Origin: Cornus controversa
Taxonomy: Eukaryota; Streptophyta; Magnoliopsida; Cornales; Cornaceae
Assembly: GCA_026545225.1 (NCBI GenBank)
Contig: CM048851.1
Location: forward strand, 30,131,956-30,195,955
Length of the DNA stretch: 64,000 nucleotides
Direction: 5' to 3'
The notes under the pieces were generated by a model. That model was not told the origin of the DNA. It searched no databases and was given only the letters and a program-made list of their open reading frames with translations. Positions 52,601-64,000 of the stretch are shown piece after piece. Every line of letters starts with the position of its first letter. Position 1 is the stretch's first letter. The translations under genes and the position numbers were made by a program.

Positions 52601-55600
52601 TCATCCTTGCCTTGGTCCCAGCCGAATATGATCAGTTGCGTAAACTCTTTTTTCTATTACAAGTTGTCCTATCATACATATCCAATTTCTTAAGATCTTT
52701 CCTTATTACTTCATCTCATGTTTGTTTTAATCTACCTCTTTGTCTCTTACCTTCTTATCTAACTAATCTTCCTTTTTCATCAGTTCATTGCTCTATGTCG
52801 TATATGTTCATACTATCTTAACTTATTTTCTCTTATTTTATCACTAATAAATGTCATCATGTCATTCCTAATTTCTTCCTAACATGTTATCAAAAAATAA
52901 AAAAATAAAAAATCTTTCTAACATGTTGATATATTTCTATGAACTTTATACTCCATAGTCCATCCCTTTTCTTTACGTGCTGTCCCAAAATAATAATATC
53001 ATTTAAAATGTTAAGACCTCTCTTAACCTAACCTTAGGCTTTGAAAACTTTTCCAACAAGTTGACAACAGGAGTCTTTAAATTTCAAGGGTAAGCTTTGG
53101 ACACTTGTACTTTTTACTTGAATTTGAATTCACTAAATGCATATCCCCTTAATATAACAATAAATATATTTTTATATTGATGTATACAATATATATATAA
53201 TATATATATATATATTCAAATGTTATAATATGTAATATTTATATATCGTTAAAAAAAATTATCATTAATTTTTCTTCTTCTCTCTTTATTTTGTCTCTTA
53301 TCATTGTTTTTCAAATTAATAAAAGTCAAATACCAATTTTCCACTCTTTTTTTTTTCTTGTTTAGATGTTATTTTTCTTCTCTGATTTTTTTTTTTTGTA
53401 ATTATTTGCTAATCTCATTTGATATTAATTTTTTTAACAAAAAAATATACAACAAATCGGATATGGATTATCTGATCCGGATAGTCCAAATCCAATCCAT
53501 TTACATGCCTAGGTGCTACCCAAGAGCCACAAAACTTTTAACAAACGCACTTAATTTTTAAAATCACTTAATCTGTTTAATTTTAAGTGCCGAATGAGGC
53601 GAGGATATCAAACAGTGCCTTAGATATCCTTTTGGTCAACCCTAGGCAGTCAGCTGGGGAAAAATCTACAAAATACTTGCCGCTAAATGGCTCATTCATC
53701 TAACTCTCCCCCCATCTCCCACCCCCAATCCCTCACCCCCCAAAATCATTCTTTAGAATTTATATTTAAAGGATTCAATTAATCCCATAAAAAACACAAA
53801 AGTTAAGAACTGATAAATACTTAAGCTATGAGTTATCCTAGTGAGTTATAGCTTTTTTCCCCCTTTCTGCTAGGATAATAGACAACCAAGCTAAAGGACA
53901 ATACTTTTGTTTCCCATATTTAATAAGTGAGATGGCCACTCTTAAAGAAAGACAACATAAAAAAAATTACATTCTAATTTATTAACTGAATTAGAGTGTA
54001 ACAAAATTTGCATGAGGCAATATTTTCTGCTAAACAATAACCAGCAAAGGATTTACGATCGAGAAATGCCCACACTCGAAGATGACCCTTTCAGCTGACA
54101 TATCTGTGTTTTTGCCAAAATATATGTACATGAGAGCTAAACAATATCAAGGAGGTGCTTGCTCTCAATTAAAGGAGGCAGAAGCTAAAACCAATCTCTA
54201 TTTGCTCAACTTAATTGGAGAGTTGTAGAAAAGTGTGTTCTAATTAGGGTATTGTCTATCTTTCTGCTGCAAGGCTCTCAATTAATAAAATTGGGGGGCA
54301 CTTAGATCGTGTTATGATTATTACATTTGTTTGTTGTATCAATATGCATCAATGGTTCAGTTATATTTCCAAACAGATAAAATGCACCACTGCTCAATTA
54401 TTCTGGAAAGCATGAAGAAAAAGATGATATAAATGAAATACATGACTGAATATTTTTCATCCCTCAAGAATAAATCATGTAATAAAGCAACTACCTCCCC
54501 ATTTTGCAGGATCCAATTGAAAAGCTTCCAACGCTCGCTTCTGACATAAGGACTCTGCCATGTCAATGTACCTTAATGCACATAAATCCAATGTTATTCA
54601 TAAATCATGAAAACTGTATCAAAATCTAAAAGTATAAATTTTATCAGTTAAATATAGTACAAACCAGAATACAAAAAACTGCCAAAAATAGTTTAAACAA
54701 AAAGATAGAATAAAAATGAGTTGTCGTACTCGTTTCCTCCATAGTATCTAGCACCAGGATACCCCTCACTGTATTTGTTGGTCATGACTGACCCAACTGC
54801 TTGCATCACTGAGACTGATGTGAAATTCTCCGAAGGTATAAGTTCTAGTCCCTGCACGTAAGATATTGAACTTCCAACTATAAACCAAGCTTCAAATTAA
54901 AGTCGAAAGCTACGAAAGATACTAACAGAAAGGTAAGAACCATACTGAAATATAGAGATATGTTCATAACCAACACGTTAATGTACAACATTATATTCAT
55001 AATTATAAATCAATCAAGCGAAACACATCTTTTCTAAATAAAAAAAAGAGTGACAATTATTCAAATAGTAAAACAAATAAACAGGATCAAGGTATAACAA
55101 TATATGTACCTTCCATTGCCTGGCTTTTTCGAGTTCAATGATGTCAGCGATTTCCGGATCGATCTCTTCCAATGGAGCATTCAATTGGTTTGTCCACTGT
55201 TAATGAAAACTCATCAGAGCATAAATATAAATTGGAGCAACAAAACAATATCCAATGAGTCCATCAATTGAGTTATAGATCTTGCGATTATTCAGCAAAC
55301 AAATATCAAATTTGACAATTATTGCGAAAATTAAAAAAAAAAATTAACTAAAGCAATTTGAGATCGATTACAGTAACGCGAGCTTTCTCCTTCTCGTCAA
55401 GTGCTTCACTCGGCAAAGAAGACTGTATAAGAAAACAAAAGAACACATAAAAGATCATGAAATGAATGGAGAGTAAACACGAAGCTCAGACACGAATCAC
55501 AAAATTTGTATATATATACATATATATATTTATATATGCATAGACTAGACCATGTGATAGACGGAACCGCCATTAGCGAGAGGCCGAAGAGGCTTATTGA

Positions 55601-55640
55601 CGGAAGAGCATAGTCTGCGAAGCGCCATCGCCATTGCCAT
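46625..55640 (-). CDS. SHM1: Serine hydroxymethyltransferase, mitochondrial, 518 aa, 15 exons
   Basis: A PLP enzyme interconverting serine and glycine with tetrahydrofolate; in leaf mitochondria it works with glycine decarboxylase in photorespiration. Exons (minus): 55640-55551, 55422-55372, 55196-55110, 54851-54730, 54571-54495, 51700-51576, 50384-50292, 49282-49190, 49083-48886, 48698-48594, 48399-48334, 48164-48087, 47216-47105, 47021-46911, 46773-46625. All have GT-AG limits and continuous frame, 1557 coding bases in total. The N-terminus [20 protein letters not shown] is an Arg-rich mitochondrial presequence; the start is the first of three close Met codons. Hallmarks are [13 protein letters not shown] (substrate loop), [11 protein letters not shown] (PLP Asp258, His261) and [15 protein letters not shown] with the PLP Lys287. 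The C-terminus is complete ([10 protein letters not shown]). Introns 5 (2.8 kb), 6 (1.2 kb) and 7 (1.0 kb) are large; introns 5 and 7 hold LINE scraps. SHM1 versus SHM2 cannot be separated here. Confidence 0.96.
49640..49925 (+). mobile_element. LINE (RTE-like) 3'-end fragment in SHMT intron 7
   Basis: The plus strand reads [20 protein letters not shown], then a repeat of [18 protein letters not shown], then [18 protein letters not shown] and stop. The RGRPK-TWDEVIK-DL pattern is the conserved C-terminal tail of plant LINE ORF2. It is followed by GGCAAGGATGATGGTGATGA, like the TGA-rich LINE tail. A 54-bp tandem duplication (49712-49765 and 49766-49819) is specific to this copy. It is antisense to SHMT. 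Confidence 0.75.
52570..52830 (-). mobile_element. Second LINE 3'-end fragment in SHMT intron 5, opposite orientation
   Basis: The minus strand reads RGRLKQT, a stop, then [16 protein letters not shown], followed by GGCAAGGATGATAATGGTGA. It is the same family as the fragment at 49640-49925, more decayed, and lies in the sense direction of SHMT. Confidence 0.65.
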
Positions 55641-55760
55641 GTTTTCTGGTTCTCTCTCTCACTCTTCACTCTCTCTCTCTCTCTCTAACGCCTCCCAACT
55701 TTTATTTGGATTTTGGTTGGCTCTGGGCAGTGAGCGAGGGGTGGGTGGGTGGTGATGGGA
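55641..55760 (-). promoter_or_regulatory. SHMT 5' leader and core promoter region
   Basis: On the minus strand a (GA)n leader (55652-55686) precedes the ATG, and an AAATAAAAG TATA-like sequence lies near 55698-55706. These positions are plausible for a leader of about 40-60 bases. Not experimentally anchored. Confidence 0.45.
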
Positions 55761-56841
55761 TTGTTGAGCAAATTGAAATGGATATCTTTGTCTAGTAAAA
55801 TAATATTTTATAGGAGTATATAAATACAGTAAATAGTATATATAGCCTGTGATCTAGTACATATATATGAGTATCTTTCTCAATAGTGTCTGTGTCATAA
55901 ACCTAACACTAAGGGCCCAGGAGGGTTTTACGAGCCCAGTAGAAGTTGGAGGACCAACAACCAAGCAAAAATGGGCTCAACTTTTGTTTCCTTTTTTTGT
56001 GGTCTTGGGCTAGGCTTAATATCAATTTATATTTGGGCCTGGACCTAATTTATTTTTAGTTTTTTTTAAAAAAAATTTATCGAAAAGAAAGCTAATTTTA
56101 TAACAAAGATTTCGGAGTTTGAGCTGCGCTGAACTCTCAAATTATTTATTTATTATTATGAATTTTTTTTTAAAGATTATGAGTTTTTTTCGGAATTGGA
56201 CTATTTTTGAATATGTGTTCTGTGATTGTAGTTGTGAAACTCACTCACTTAAATGGCTTTTAAAAAATTCATCAGTATATTACTCTTTTTTGAAAGGTAC
56301 TCGAAGTTTAATTTAATTCTACTATTTTGTAATGTTTGTGCAATGATATACTATAAAATAGAGTTAAACCTTTCATCACTCAACAGAATCAAATTCTAAT
56401 CACCACAAGACAATGATGGGCATAATTGTGGTTCTCTAAGACAATAATGAAAACTAATAGATCACTTTCAGTTTTAGAAAAAATTATTCACTATTTCAGA
56501 ATATGGTATTCCTTTTGGACACATTCAGTCATGCGTGTTGTACACGTGTGGTGTGCGTGAGGCTGGAATGACCCCGAGATATGAACCTCGGGATATTTTA
56601 AAATTACTCAAGTTTTAGGTCACTTCTTAGTTAGTCCCAATAAAGCAGAAGCGAGGGACTAACGCAACACAAAGACTTTTTATTCTTATTTATTTTTTCA
56701 TATTTTTTTGTTTACATTTAGTATTGTACTATAAAGAATCTTATTCTTATTTATTTTTTCTTGTTTTTTTTGTTTACATTTCATATTGTACTATAAAGAA
56801 TAAAGGGATGTATTGTGCAAATATTCAAACTACTCTGTATT

Positions 56842-56881
<40 letters not shown>

Positions 56882-57599
56882 TAGTAAAAGAACACGTGCA
56901 TGCCCATGAATAAAAAATAAACTTATAATTCAAATTAAAGTTCTTTATATAAATAATTAATTAGTAAGTAATATCTAAAGAGTCAGATGTAATCTGTCCT
57001 CTCACACATTAATTATTAGCAAGGGACCATAATTCCCATCTAAAATAACCCTACTGAAACAAATATTCATCGGTATACTAAAACCATACTAATCAATTCA
57101 ATCATTAAAAAAAATACTCAATGGACAAAATATATTTATAAGAAAAGGTTTAAATAGGAAGGATGGAGAGTGTGGGACTGCGCATGTTGGATGTGGATCT
57201 GTGGATAGACTATGCTAGGCTGGCTCCTCCCTTCATATATCTATGTATATATATTACTCTTATATATATAATAGTTTGGAAATTTAGAAAATGCCCTTCC
57301 AGAATTTCTCATTTGTAAAAGTTCTCTTTAATTCCTCTTTTCCTTTCTCTTTTATCCTTCTTCTTCAATTTTTTTTTTTATTTCCTTTAAAATATTTTGT
57401 ATTTTTCCTTCTTGAATCAAATCCTTATTTTTTTTCCTTCAAATTTATCCCATTTTCTTTTCTTCTTCTTTTTTTTCCTCTTCTTAAAATTTATTCTTGC
57501 ACTCATGCATAAAGTATGTACAATAACATTCTTTTATTTTCTTTATATTTATTAGAATAATTTTATGTACTTAATGCCCGTATTTTGTGTTTCGAAATT

Positions 57600-57630
<31 letters not shown>

Positions 57631-57979
57631 TTTTTTTTTTTGCAAATAATGACATTCTGTTTGAATCCATGGTTTAGATTATAGGAAATCTTATTTTTAA
57701 AAGTGTATCAAATAGGAATAAGAGTGATTTTTCCTAAGTAGAAGATTAGACTGATTGACACACTCCAATTGTGAGGTGATTTTAGGAGAGCTTGATCAAG
57801 CAACATAATTATAGATTGCCATTTCTAAAATGTATATTAAAAGACAATCAAGAATGTGTAAAAGGTTAGAAATGCAAGAATTCAGGGGTGTAAATTTAAA
57901 TCAAGTAGAATTTTATAAGAATAAAATGTTAGAAGAAGTAATACAGATTTTAAAGAATTAAATGTATATTAGGAATTAA
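55761..57979. other. 2.2 kb intergenic DNA, no gene
   Basis: AT-rich, with (AT)n at 56846-56880, a T-rich stretch at 57360-57480 and (CT)n at 57602-57628. Open frames here are low-complexity. Confidence 0.55.
56680..56801. repeat. 60-bp tandem duplication
   Basis: TTATTCTTATTTATTTTTTC..GTTTACATTT..TATTGTACTATAAAGAAT occurs at 56680 and again at 56740. Confidence 0.88.
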
Positions 57980-58235
57980 ATGTATTTAAAGGATATTACA
58001 GGGAGGTTGATGCAGGAGGCTTGAAAGAAAAGGAGATAGAGGGGAAGAAGAAGAGAGAAAGAGAAGAATAGAAGGAGAAGAGAAATCTCAATAAACGTAT
58101 TCAATAATAATCATCAAAAAAGTGCCGTCACAATGTATTAGCTATCCCTATTTATAGACAAAACAATAACCCTAAAAGGAAAACAAAAGTCCTAAATAAA
58201 TAAGGAAAATACATATAAAATAAAATAAATCAAAA
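57980..58235 (-). repeat. Probable 3' LTR portion of the chromovirus
   Basis: It directly follows the chromodomain frame. It holds a TATA box and CT-rich downstream sequence expected of a U3/R junction. The distal boundary is uncertain because no second LTR copy is in the window for comparison. Confidence 0.45.
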
Positions 58236-58736
58236 TCATCCTCTACGTCTACGCCTATAGTAAGTGCGTAGACCATCCGGCTTTGGATCTCCATCAATTC
58301 TCCCCGGCTGAGAAGAACTCTCCTCTGGAGAGTAAAGCTCATGATATTGTTCCAAAAGGTCTGGGTCAATACGGCGAAACTCCTCCTCTATGATCCAGGT
58401 ATCATTTGTATCCGGACGATCTCTCCAACGAACAAGGTATGGTTGACAACCACCCTGACGAGAAGCAATAATCTGATGGTCAAGTACGTCTGCAATCTGA
58501 TCTGTACTCCGTGGCGGAATCAGTGGAAGAACTGGTAATGGTGCTGATGAAGATGCATCCCCACCTATGGGGGTACCTGTCGAAAATGCAGGAGGCTCAA
58601 AGGTGCCTCGGTAAGGAAACAAGTCCTCTATATTGAAAATTGGACTAATACCCATATCAGATGGTAAGTCAAGTAAATAAGCATTAGGTCCCAACTTACG
58701 TATGATACGAAGTGGTCCAGAAGCACGAGCATGCAA
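58236..58736 (-). pseudogene. Chromovirus integrase C-terminus and chromodomain
   Basis: Open for 166 codons. It begins with the GPY/F-like region (GPLRIIRKLGPNAYLLDLP). A Pro/Ser-rich linker follows, then a chromodomain: DVLDHQIIASRQGG, YLVRWRDRPDTNDTWI and RIDPDLLEQY. This part is thought to steer integration to particular chromatin. It ends RRRRRG. Upstream it is separated from the integrase core by frameshifts between 58737 and 58832. Confidence 0.85.
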
Positions 58737-58832
58737 TTTCTTGAAAGAGTATTTTAGGATAACGCTCTAGGCGTACACGAACCATAACATATTAGCAGCA
58801 ATTTTATAATTTTCATTACTTAAAGCAATTTT

Positions 58833-59830
58833 TCATTTTATATCGGCATGAACATCACGGATGTGCTGGGCGAAGGAATCAGTAGACTCAAAAGGATGGG
58901 ATTTAGGTGACAATGGAATAAGGTCAACAGGCTGGCGAGGAGAAAATCCATACACGATCTCAAATGGACTCTTACCAGTAGTCCTATTGACAGAGCTATT
59001 ATATGTAAACTCAGCTGTTGGTAACAAGCAATCCCATATGCCCGGGCGTTCTCCAACTAGACACCTAAGCAAATCTCCTAGGCTTCTATTAATGACCTTG
59101 GTCTGACCATCAGTTTTGGGGTGAAAAGCAGAGGAGAATTTCAGATTAGTCCCTAAAAGTTTCCAAAGTGTCTTTCAAAAATAACTCACAAATTTCACAT
59201 CCCTATCAGACACAATGGAAGTGGGTAATCCATGAAGCCTAACAATTTCCTTAAAGAACAACTTAGTCACATGCGAGGCATCTGCTGTTTTGCTACAAGG
59301 AATAAAATGTGTCATCTTAGAAAACCTATCTACAACCACTAAAACAAAATCATGTCCTCTAACGGTTTTAGGCAATCTTAGGACAAAATCCATGCTAAGA
59401 TCTTTCCATGGCGTATGTGGGACAGGCAAAGGTGTATAAAGTCCAGTGTTCCTATTCCTAGCTTTAGCTAATTGACATGTACGACACTGGGAAATGATCC
59501 TAGCAACATCACCCTTTAAAAACGGTCAATGAAATCTGTCCTCTACTAAGCAAATTGTCTTATCTCTACCAAAATGGCCAGCAATCCCTCCAGCATGTAA
59601 CTGCCAAACTAAAAAGTCTCTAATCGATGTGCAAGGAATGCATAGTCTAAAGCCTCGGAATAAATAACCGTCTCTAATCACAAAGTCAATATAGTCTCTA
59701 CAGTTACCATTCTGAACCTCTTGAAATATTACACCAAAATTAGGACAGGTGGAATACTCATCCTTCATCCTTTCAAAGCCTATAACATTGACACTCATAG
59801 CTTGAAGAACAACTATAACCCGACTGAGAG
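58833..59830 (-). pseudogene. Chromovirus integrase, broken
   Basis: An HHCC-type N-terminal part (HAGGIAGHFGRDKT, with CRTCQLAKA beyond a stop) and the core region ([39 protein letters not shown], then AEFTYNSSVNRTTGKSPFE) are visible. In-frame stops occur at 59526-59528 (TGA) and 59175-59177 (TGA). Frame changes follow below 58833. Confidence 0.85.
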
Positions 59831-59849
59831 CATCGCTGGCTTATTTTCT

Positions 59850-61048
59850 CACCCCTTTAGGTGATTAAGCATAAAAGTGTACTCTTGCAGAAAAGCAACC
59901 TAGTTTGCACGTTTGGCACTCAATTTCCTTTGAGTTTGAAGGTACCTCAAGGCTTGGTGATCGGAGTATAAAACAAACTCTTGAGGCAACAGATAATATC
60001 GCCAATAACAGAGTGCTTGTACAACAGCGTAAAGTTCTTTCTCATAGGTAGAGTACTTTTGCTTAGCTTCATTAAGCTTCTCACTGAAGTACGCAATGGG
60101 TTGACCCTCTTGATTTAAGACACCCCCTATTCCAACTCTAGATGCATCACAAGCAACCTCAAAAACTTTGGAGAATTCAGGATGTCGCAGAACTGGGGCC
60201 TCAGTCATTTTCTGCTTGATTTCACTAAAGGCTCGTGCTGCAGATGCAGTCCATTTAAACTCCCCTTTTTTCAAACAGTCTGTGATAGGAGCCATAATGG
60301 AGCTGAATCCCTTGATAAATTGCCTATAAAAAATAGCCAAACCATGAAAACTACGAACTTCTGAAATAGTTTTAGGTTCAGGCCACTCTTTAATTGCTCT
60401 TACCTTTTCAGGGTCTACAGCAATGCCTTGCACAGAGACAATAAATCCTAGGAAGATCACCTCAGTCTTCATGAAAGAACATTTCTTAAGATTAACATAT
60501 AGTTTTTCAACTCGAAGAACCTCAAGAACTTGTCGAAGGTGACTTAGGTGTTCTCCTTTAGATCGGCTATAGATTAAAACATCATCAAAATAAGCCACCA
60601 AAAACTTCCCTATGAAAGGACGTAAGACTTGAGTCATGACCCTCATAAATGTACTTGGTGCATTTGACAACCCAAAGGGCATGACTAGCCACTCAAAAAG
60701 TCCATCTTGTGTTTTAAAGGCGGTTTTTCATTCATCACCAGGTCTAATTCGGATTTGGTGATAACCACTGCGCAGGTCAATCTTGGAGAACCATTGAAAA
60801 TCAACCATTTCATCTAACATGTCATCAAGACGAGGTATAGGAAACCTGTACTTGATTGTAATTTTGTTAATAGCACGACTATCAACACCCATCCTCCAAG
60901 AACCATCTTTCTTAGGAGTCAAAAAAGCGGGCACATCACACGGACTAAGGCTATCTCTAATAAAGCCTTTCTGCAAAAGTCCATCAACTTGTCATTGCAA
61001 TTCGACACGCTCTTTAGGGTTCATTCTATAATGAGGTAGATTAGGTAA
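59850..61048 (-). pseudogene. Chromovirus reverse transcriptase and RNase H, broken
   Basis: RT blocks are visible in order: [55 protein letters not shown] and the catalytic YFDDVLIYS. RNase H follows ([33 protein letters not shown]). Stops interrupt it at 60728-60730 (TGA) and 59900-59902 (TAG). The 260-codon block 60682-59900 is the best-preserved part of the element. Confidence 0.9.
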
Positions 61049-61907
61049 CTAGGACCCTGGGACTAAATCAATTGCATGTTGAATATTCCTCATGGGAGGT
61101 ATTTCATCAGGCAATTTCTCTGGTGTCACATCTTGGAGCTCTTGCAACAGTTTAGTAACTTCCGTATGAGGGGAATTTACCTCTTTATTAGAAGGTTCCT
61201 GAGACACTTCCTTAGAAACAAGTGCTAGTATAATGCCTGATTCTTTTCCTTCTTTTTCAAACTCCTTTCTAGTTAAAAGGTGGAGGTGTTTCTTCTTATT
61301 GGATTGAGATGGTGACCTATGTTTGGACTTACTATCTCTCTCAATTGGCCTTGTGGGTGTAAGCATAATAGTTCGGCCTTTATATTTGAACACATAGGTA
61401 TTATCTCTACCATGATTAGTAACATCCAAATCATAATGCCAGGGGCGACCAAGAAGTATATGGGCTACATCCTACATCCATAGGTAGGACATCGCACCAA
61501 ATCTTATTCGAGTATTCGCCCATTTAGATAGGAACCAAACACCTCTCTGAAACTGACAAGGAAGCTTTATCTACCCATACTACCCTATAAGGTTGTGGGT
61601 GTGGTTCAGGTTGAAGCTTTATCCTAGCAACACCTGATTTTGAGACTACATTCATTGAACTTCCTCCATCAATGACAATCTTGCAAACCTTATCCCCAAA
61701 TCTTAGATATGTGTGGAAGATATTGGTGCATTTCCAATCCTCTTTTCTCGTAGGAGTAGTTAACATGCACCTCACGACACTGATTCGTGTATCATCCATT
61801 TCTAAGTCTTCCTCAACTTTCTCATTTTCTATGGGATTTTTTACAGCTTCAACAATATCAAGATCTTCCTCTCCAATAACTTCATTTGATTCAGTGTTTA
61901 AGGTCAA
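61049..61907 (-). pseudogene. Chromovirus protease and protease-RT linker, broken
   Basis: The aspartic-protease motif is CKIVIDGGSSMNVVS; the Gly after the catalytic Asp replaces the more usual Ser/Thr. The linker contains NHGRDNTYVFKYKGRTIML and IPPMRNIQHAIDLVPGS, ending at a TAG (61051-61049). Frame breaks lie between 61430 and 61524. Confidence 0.8.
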
Positions 61908-63191
61908 GGTACGATGAGGACAACGTGAAGCATAATGACCTTTACTGTGACAATGGAAACATTCTATAGAGGCTATATTGGGTCGAGAACTAGATGTATT
62001 ACCCTTAAAAGTATTAGCTCTCTGGTTGGGGTTGTTGCTACCTCTAGAGGTAGGTGTCCCAGATTATATAGTCCCACGAAATCTTTCGAAGGAAACTGAT
62101 TTAGTTTTTTGGGATACACCGGCTTGAGAGGTCATTCGCCTAGGGTTAGGAAGATAATAATATTTCTTAATCTCTAAAGCCTTTTGATAAGTTTCTTCTA
62201 GCGTGTCAGGTGCATGTAAGTTGACTTCTCTCTGAATCTCAGTTTTTAATCCATTGATAAATTTAGCTACTGTGACCCATGACTCTTCCTTTACATCACA
62301 CCTCATCATAAGTTCCTCAAAACGAGACAAGTATTCAGTCACACTAGAAGACATCTATCTCAAATTCATCAGTTGGTCTAACAATTGTCTCTTATGATAG
62401 GTGGGAAGATATTTCTCTTTCAATTTCTGTTTCATTTCAGCCCACAATGTAATAGGTTCATCACCTAAGTGCTCTAGATTTCTTTGAACTCCTTGCCAAT
62501 ACCTCTTGGCAGAGCCCACTAATTTCATCTTGGCAAATCTCACTCTATGACTATCTAACATATCATACCATTCAAAGTAGTCTTCCATGTCATCTAACCA
62601 ATCAAGAAATGCTTTAGGATCTAACCTACCATCATAACTAGGAGCATCAACTTTAACTTTCTTTGTAATATCTCTCGACCCATCATGATAGTACCTAGCC
62701 TCATGGTAATTCTTCTGGGGGAAATGATGATGTTGACGCCTATCTTGGTATCTACCTTGGGGCCTAAAATGTCTCTGATGATCCTCGTGATCATCCCTAG
62801 GTTCTAGTTCTAACTCATCTAAGTCCTCAAAGTCTTCTGTGGAAACCTGCGATCTACGACTCGATGGTGAACATGTGGTAGAGGTCCCCTAGTATTTCCT
62901 TTGCTGAGGGGTTCGAGTAGTCTCGAGCATAGGGAGAAGACCACGACGAGGATTTAAATGCTCAATTGGATCATCATGGTGACTACCATTAAGATTTGTC
63001 CTATGTTTTAGAGAAACTGATGTATCAACCTTAGGTTCATCAATGGGATGCTTACCTATAGAAGTGGTCAGCTTAGCCACCTCTTCACTTAGTCGGGCCA
63101 TGGAGTCTGTTAAACTAGTTATGTTTTGTTCTATGTTTTGAACTCGCTCCTCTATTGAAGTTTGAAAGTTATATAGGTCTCCAATGGTCAT
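61908..63191 (-). pseudogene. Chromovirus gag, broken
   Basis: It starts MTIGDLYNFQTSIEERVQNI with a coiled-coil-like N-terminus. The capsid-like part includes DPKAFLDWLDDMEDYFEWYD, YWQGVQRNL and EYLSRFEELMMRC. The zinc knuckle CFHCHSKGHYASRC (CX2CX4HX4C) lies at about 61962-61920. Stops at 62889-62891, 62355-62357 and 62064-62066 break the frame. Confidence 0.85.
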
Positions 63192-64000
63192 GGTGAACTA
63201 ATGGAATGGACTCGACAGGTTAAAGGTTGTGGGAGTATGCCGATATTTGACTTTAAATTAGCTAAATGCAAGGGATTTTTATTTTTTTAAAGAATTAATA
63301 TGATTAATTCTAAAATAGTTCTCTCCTAATTAAAGAGCTCCTACTCTTTTTCAGAGTAACTAGAGATTTTTCAATTAAGTTCTGCCAATAACACAAGCAG
63401 GAAAATTTTCAAGAAAGAATGGAGGGGTCACAACGGTCCCACTTAATACCCAATCTCCTTAGACAGAACCTTCCCAAATATGTGAAATTGGAGGATACTC
63501 AATGGGGTTACCAGAAGTTAACTCCTTCCAAGAGGATCCTACGAGCTTCATGTACCCTATGGCCAACATCTAATTGGTTTTTAAATTATCTAAACTTGGC
63601 TTGGGTTATACAAATGCAAGAAGATGTTTAACCTAGGTGGGCAAGGAATTGGTGATGAAATCCAATCCTTATCTTGTTGGGGTTGTGCCATTACTAAAGC
63701 TTAATGCAAAATGTTAAATTAAAATGCACAAACAGAGAATTAAATTAAATAATTCAAATTATTAAATGCTACGATGCTCATCAGGAATTTAAACTCAAAG
63801 AAATTAATTATGCAAAAGTTTGTGCACACAGTATAGGTATTTTTGGTGCCAAAGTGTTAATAACAAAGCAACGGTGGATAAGATAATAACAAAATAGATG
63901 TGGATTTTGTGCTAGTAAGAGAAAATATGGGTAAGAAATTAAAGGTTCAAGTAAAAATTAAAGGTTCAACCTTCAGCTAGGACCATGCAAATTTCTAGAC
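63192..64000 (-). other. Presumed untranslated leader upstream of chromovirus gag
   Basis: No coding frame is supported. No tRNA-complementary primer-binding site was recognised up to the window edge. A 70-codon plus-strand frame at 63419-63631 is rejected as coincidental. Confidence 0.45.

Larger units (their letters stand above)
57980..64000 (-). mobile_element. Decayed Ty3/gypsy chromovirus, minus strand; internal region nearly complete, 5' end outside window
   Basis: Gag, protease, RT-RNase H, integrase and chromodomain lie in the order of Metaviridae Ty3/gypsy elements from 63191 down to 58236. The C-terminal chromodomain places it among chromoviruses. All frames are interrupted, so it is non-functional. 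A TATAAATA box (complement of 58148-58155) in the AT-rich tail suggests the start of a 3' LTR beginning near 58238 and continuing below 58100, but its end was not found. The region 63192-64000 is probably untranslated leader, with the 5' LTR beyond the window. Confidence 0.88.

Noticed and set aside
58340-61031. Plus-strand frames opposite the chromovirus (for example 58861-59106, 60182-60364, 60819-61031)
   Set aside because: They are antisense to clearly conserved minus-strand polyprotein motifs.

Overview
The window is nuclear chromosomal DNA of a flowering plant, almost certainly a eudicot. The evidence is spliced plant genes with GT-AG introns (an auxin-response repressor, a CBL-interacting kinase, a DYW-type PPR protein, a mitochondrial SHMT and a plant PB1-domain protein), a very AT-rich intergenic background, GA/CT-rich leaders, many (AT)n microsatellites and typical plant transposon relics (hAT-like, MITE, LINE, LTR, chromovirus). 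The species cannot be named from the sequence. No bacterial, organellar, CRISPR or rRNA features are seen.

Layout. 1-831 (-): 5' part of an Aux/IAA gene (IAA8/9/27 type) running off the left edge. 2.1-12.6 kb: gene-free, with transposon relics and a LINE reverse-transcriptase fragment. 12798-14174 (+): intronless PB1-domain protein with a 7-codon upstream ORF. 14.2-31 kb: gene-free but highly structured, holding a complete hAT-like element and a tandem segmental duplication with a unit of about 4.9 kb. Its two main copies carry different nested insertions: hAT-like elements, two solo LTRs and a 269-bp miniature LTR element with 71-bp LTRs. 31351-37523 (+): CIPK8-type kinase, 14 coding exons, one GC-AG intron, and a start-stop (ATGTAA) upstream ORF in the presumed leader. 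40498-42883 (-): two-exon DYW-class PPR protein lacking the final D-Y-W tripeptide. 45793-45888 (-): an orphan exon-like fragment. 46625-55640 (-): 15-exon mitochondrial serine hydroxymethyltransferase, 518 aa. 58.0-64 kb (-): a decayed Ty3/gypsy chromovirus with gag, protease, RT-RNase H, integrase and chromodomain, broken by stops.

The five complete or partial host genes are functionally independent (auxin signalling, calcium signalling, organelle RNA processing, one-carbon metabolism/photorespiration, PB1 scaffold) and show no operon-like relation. I see no clearly new biological system. The most informative structures are the tandem segmental duplication, which supplies empty sites for several insertions, the intact miniature LTR element, the AUG-stop uORF before CIPK8, and the orphan exon. 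All exon boundaries were read by eye from splice consensus, reading-frame continuity and family conservation.
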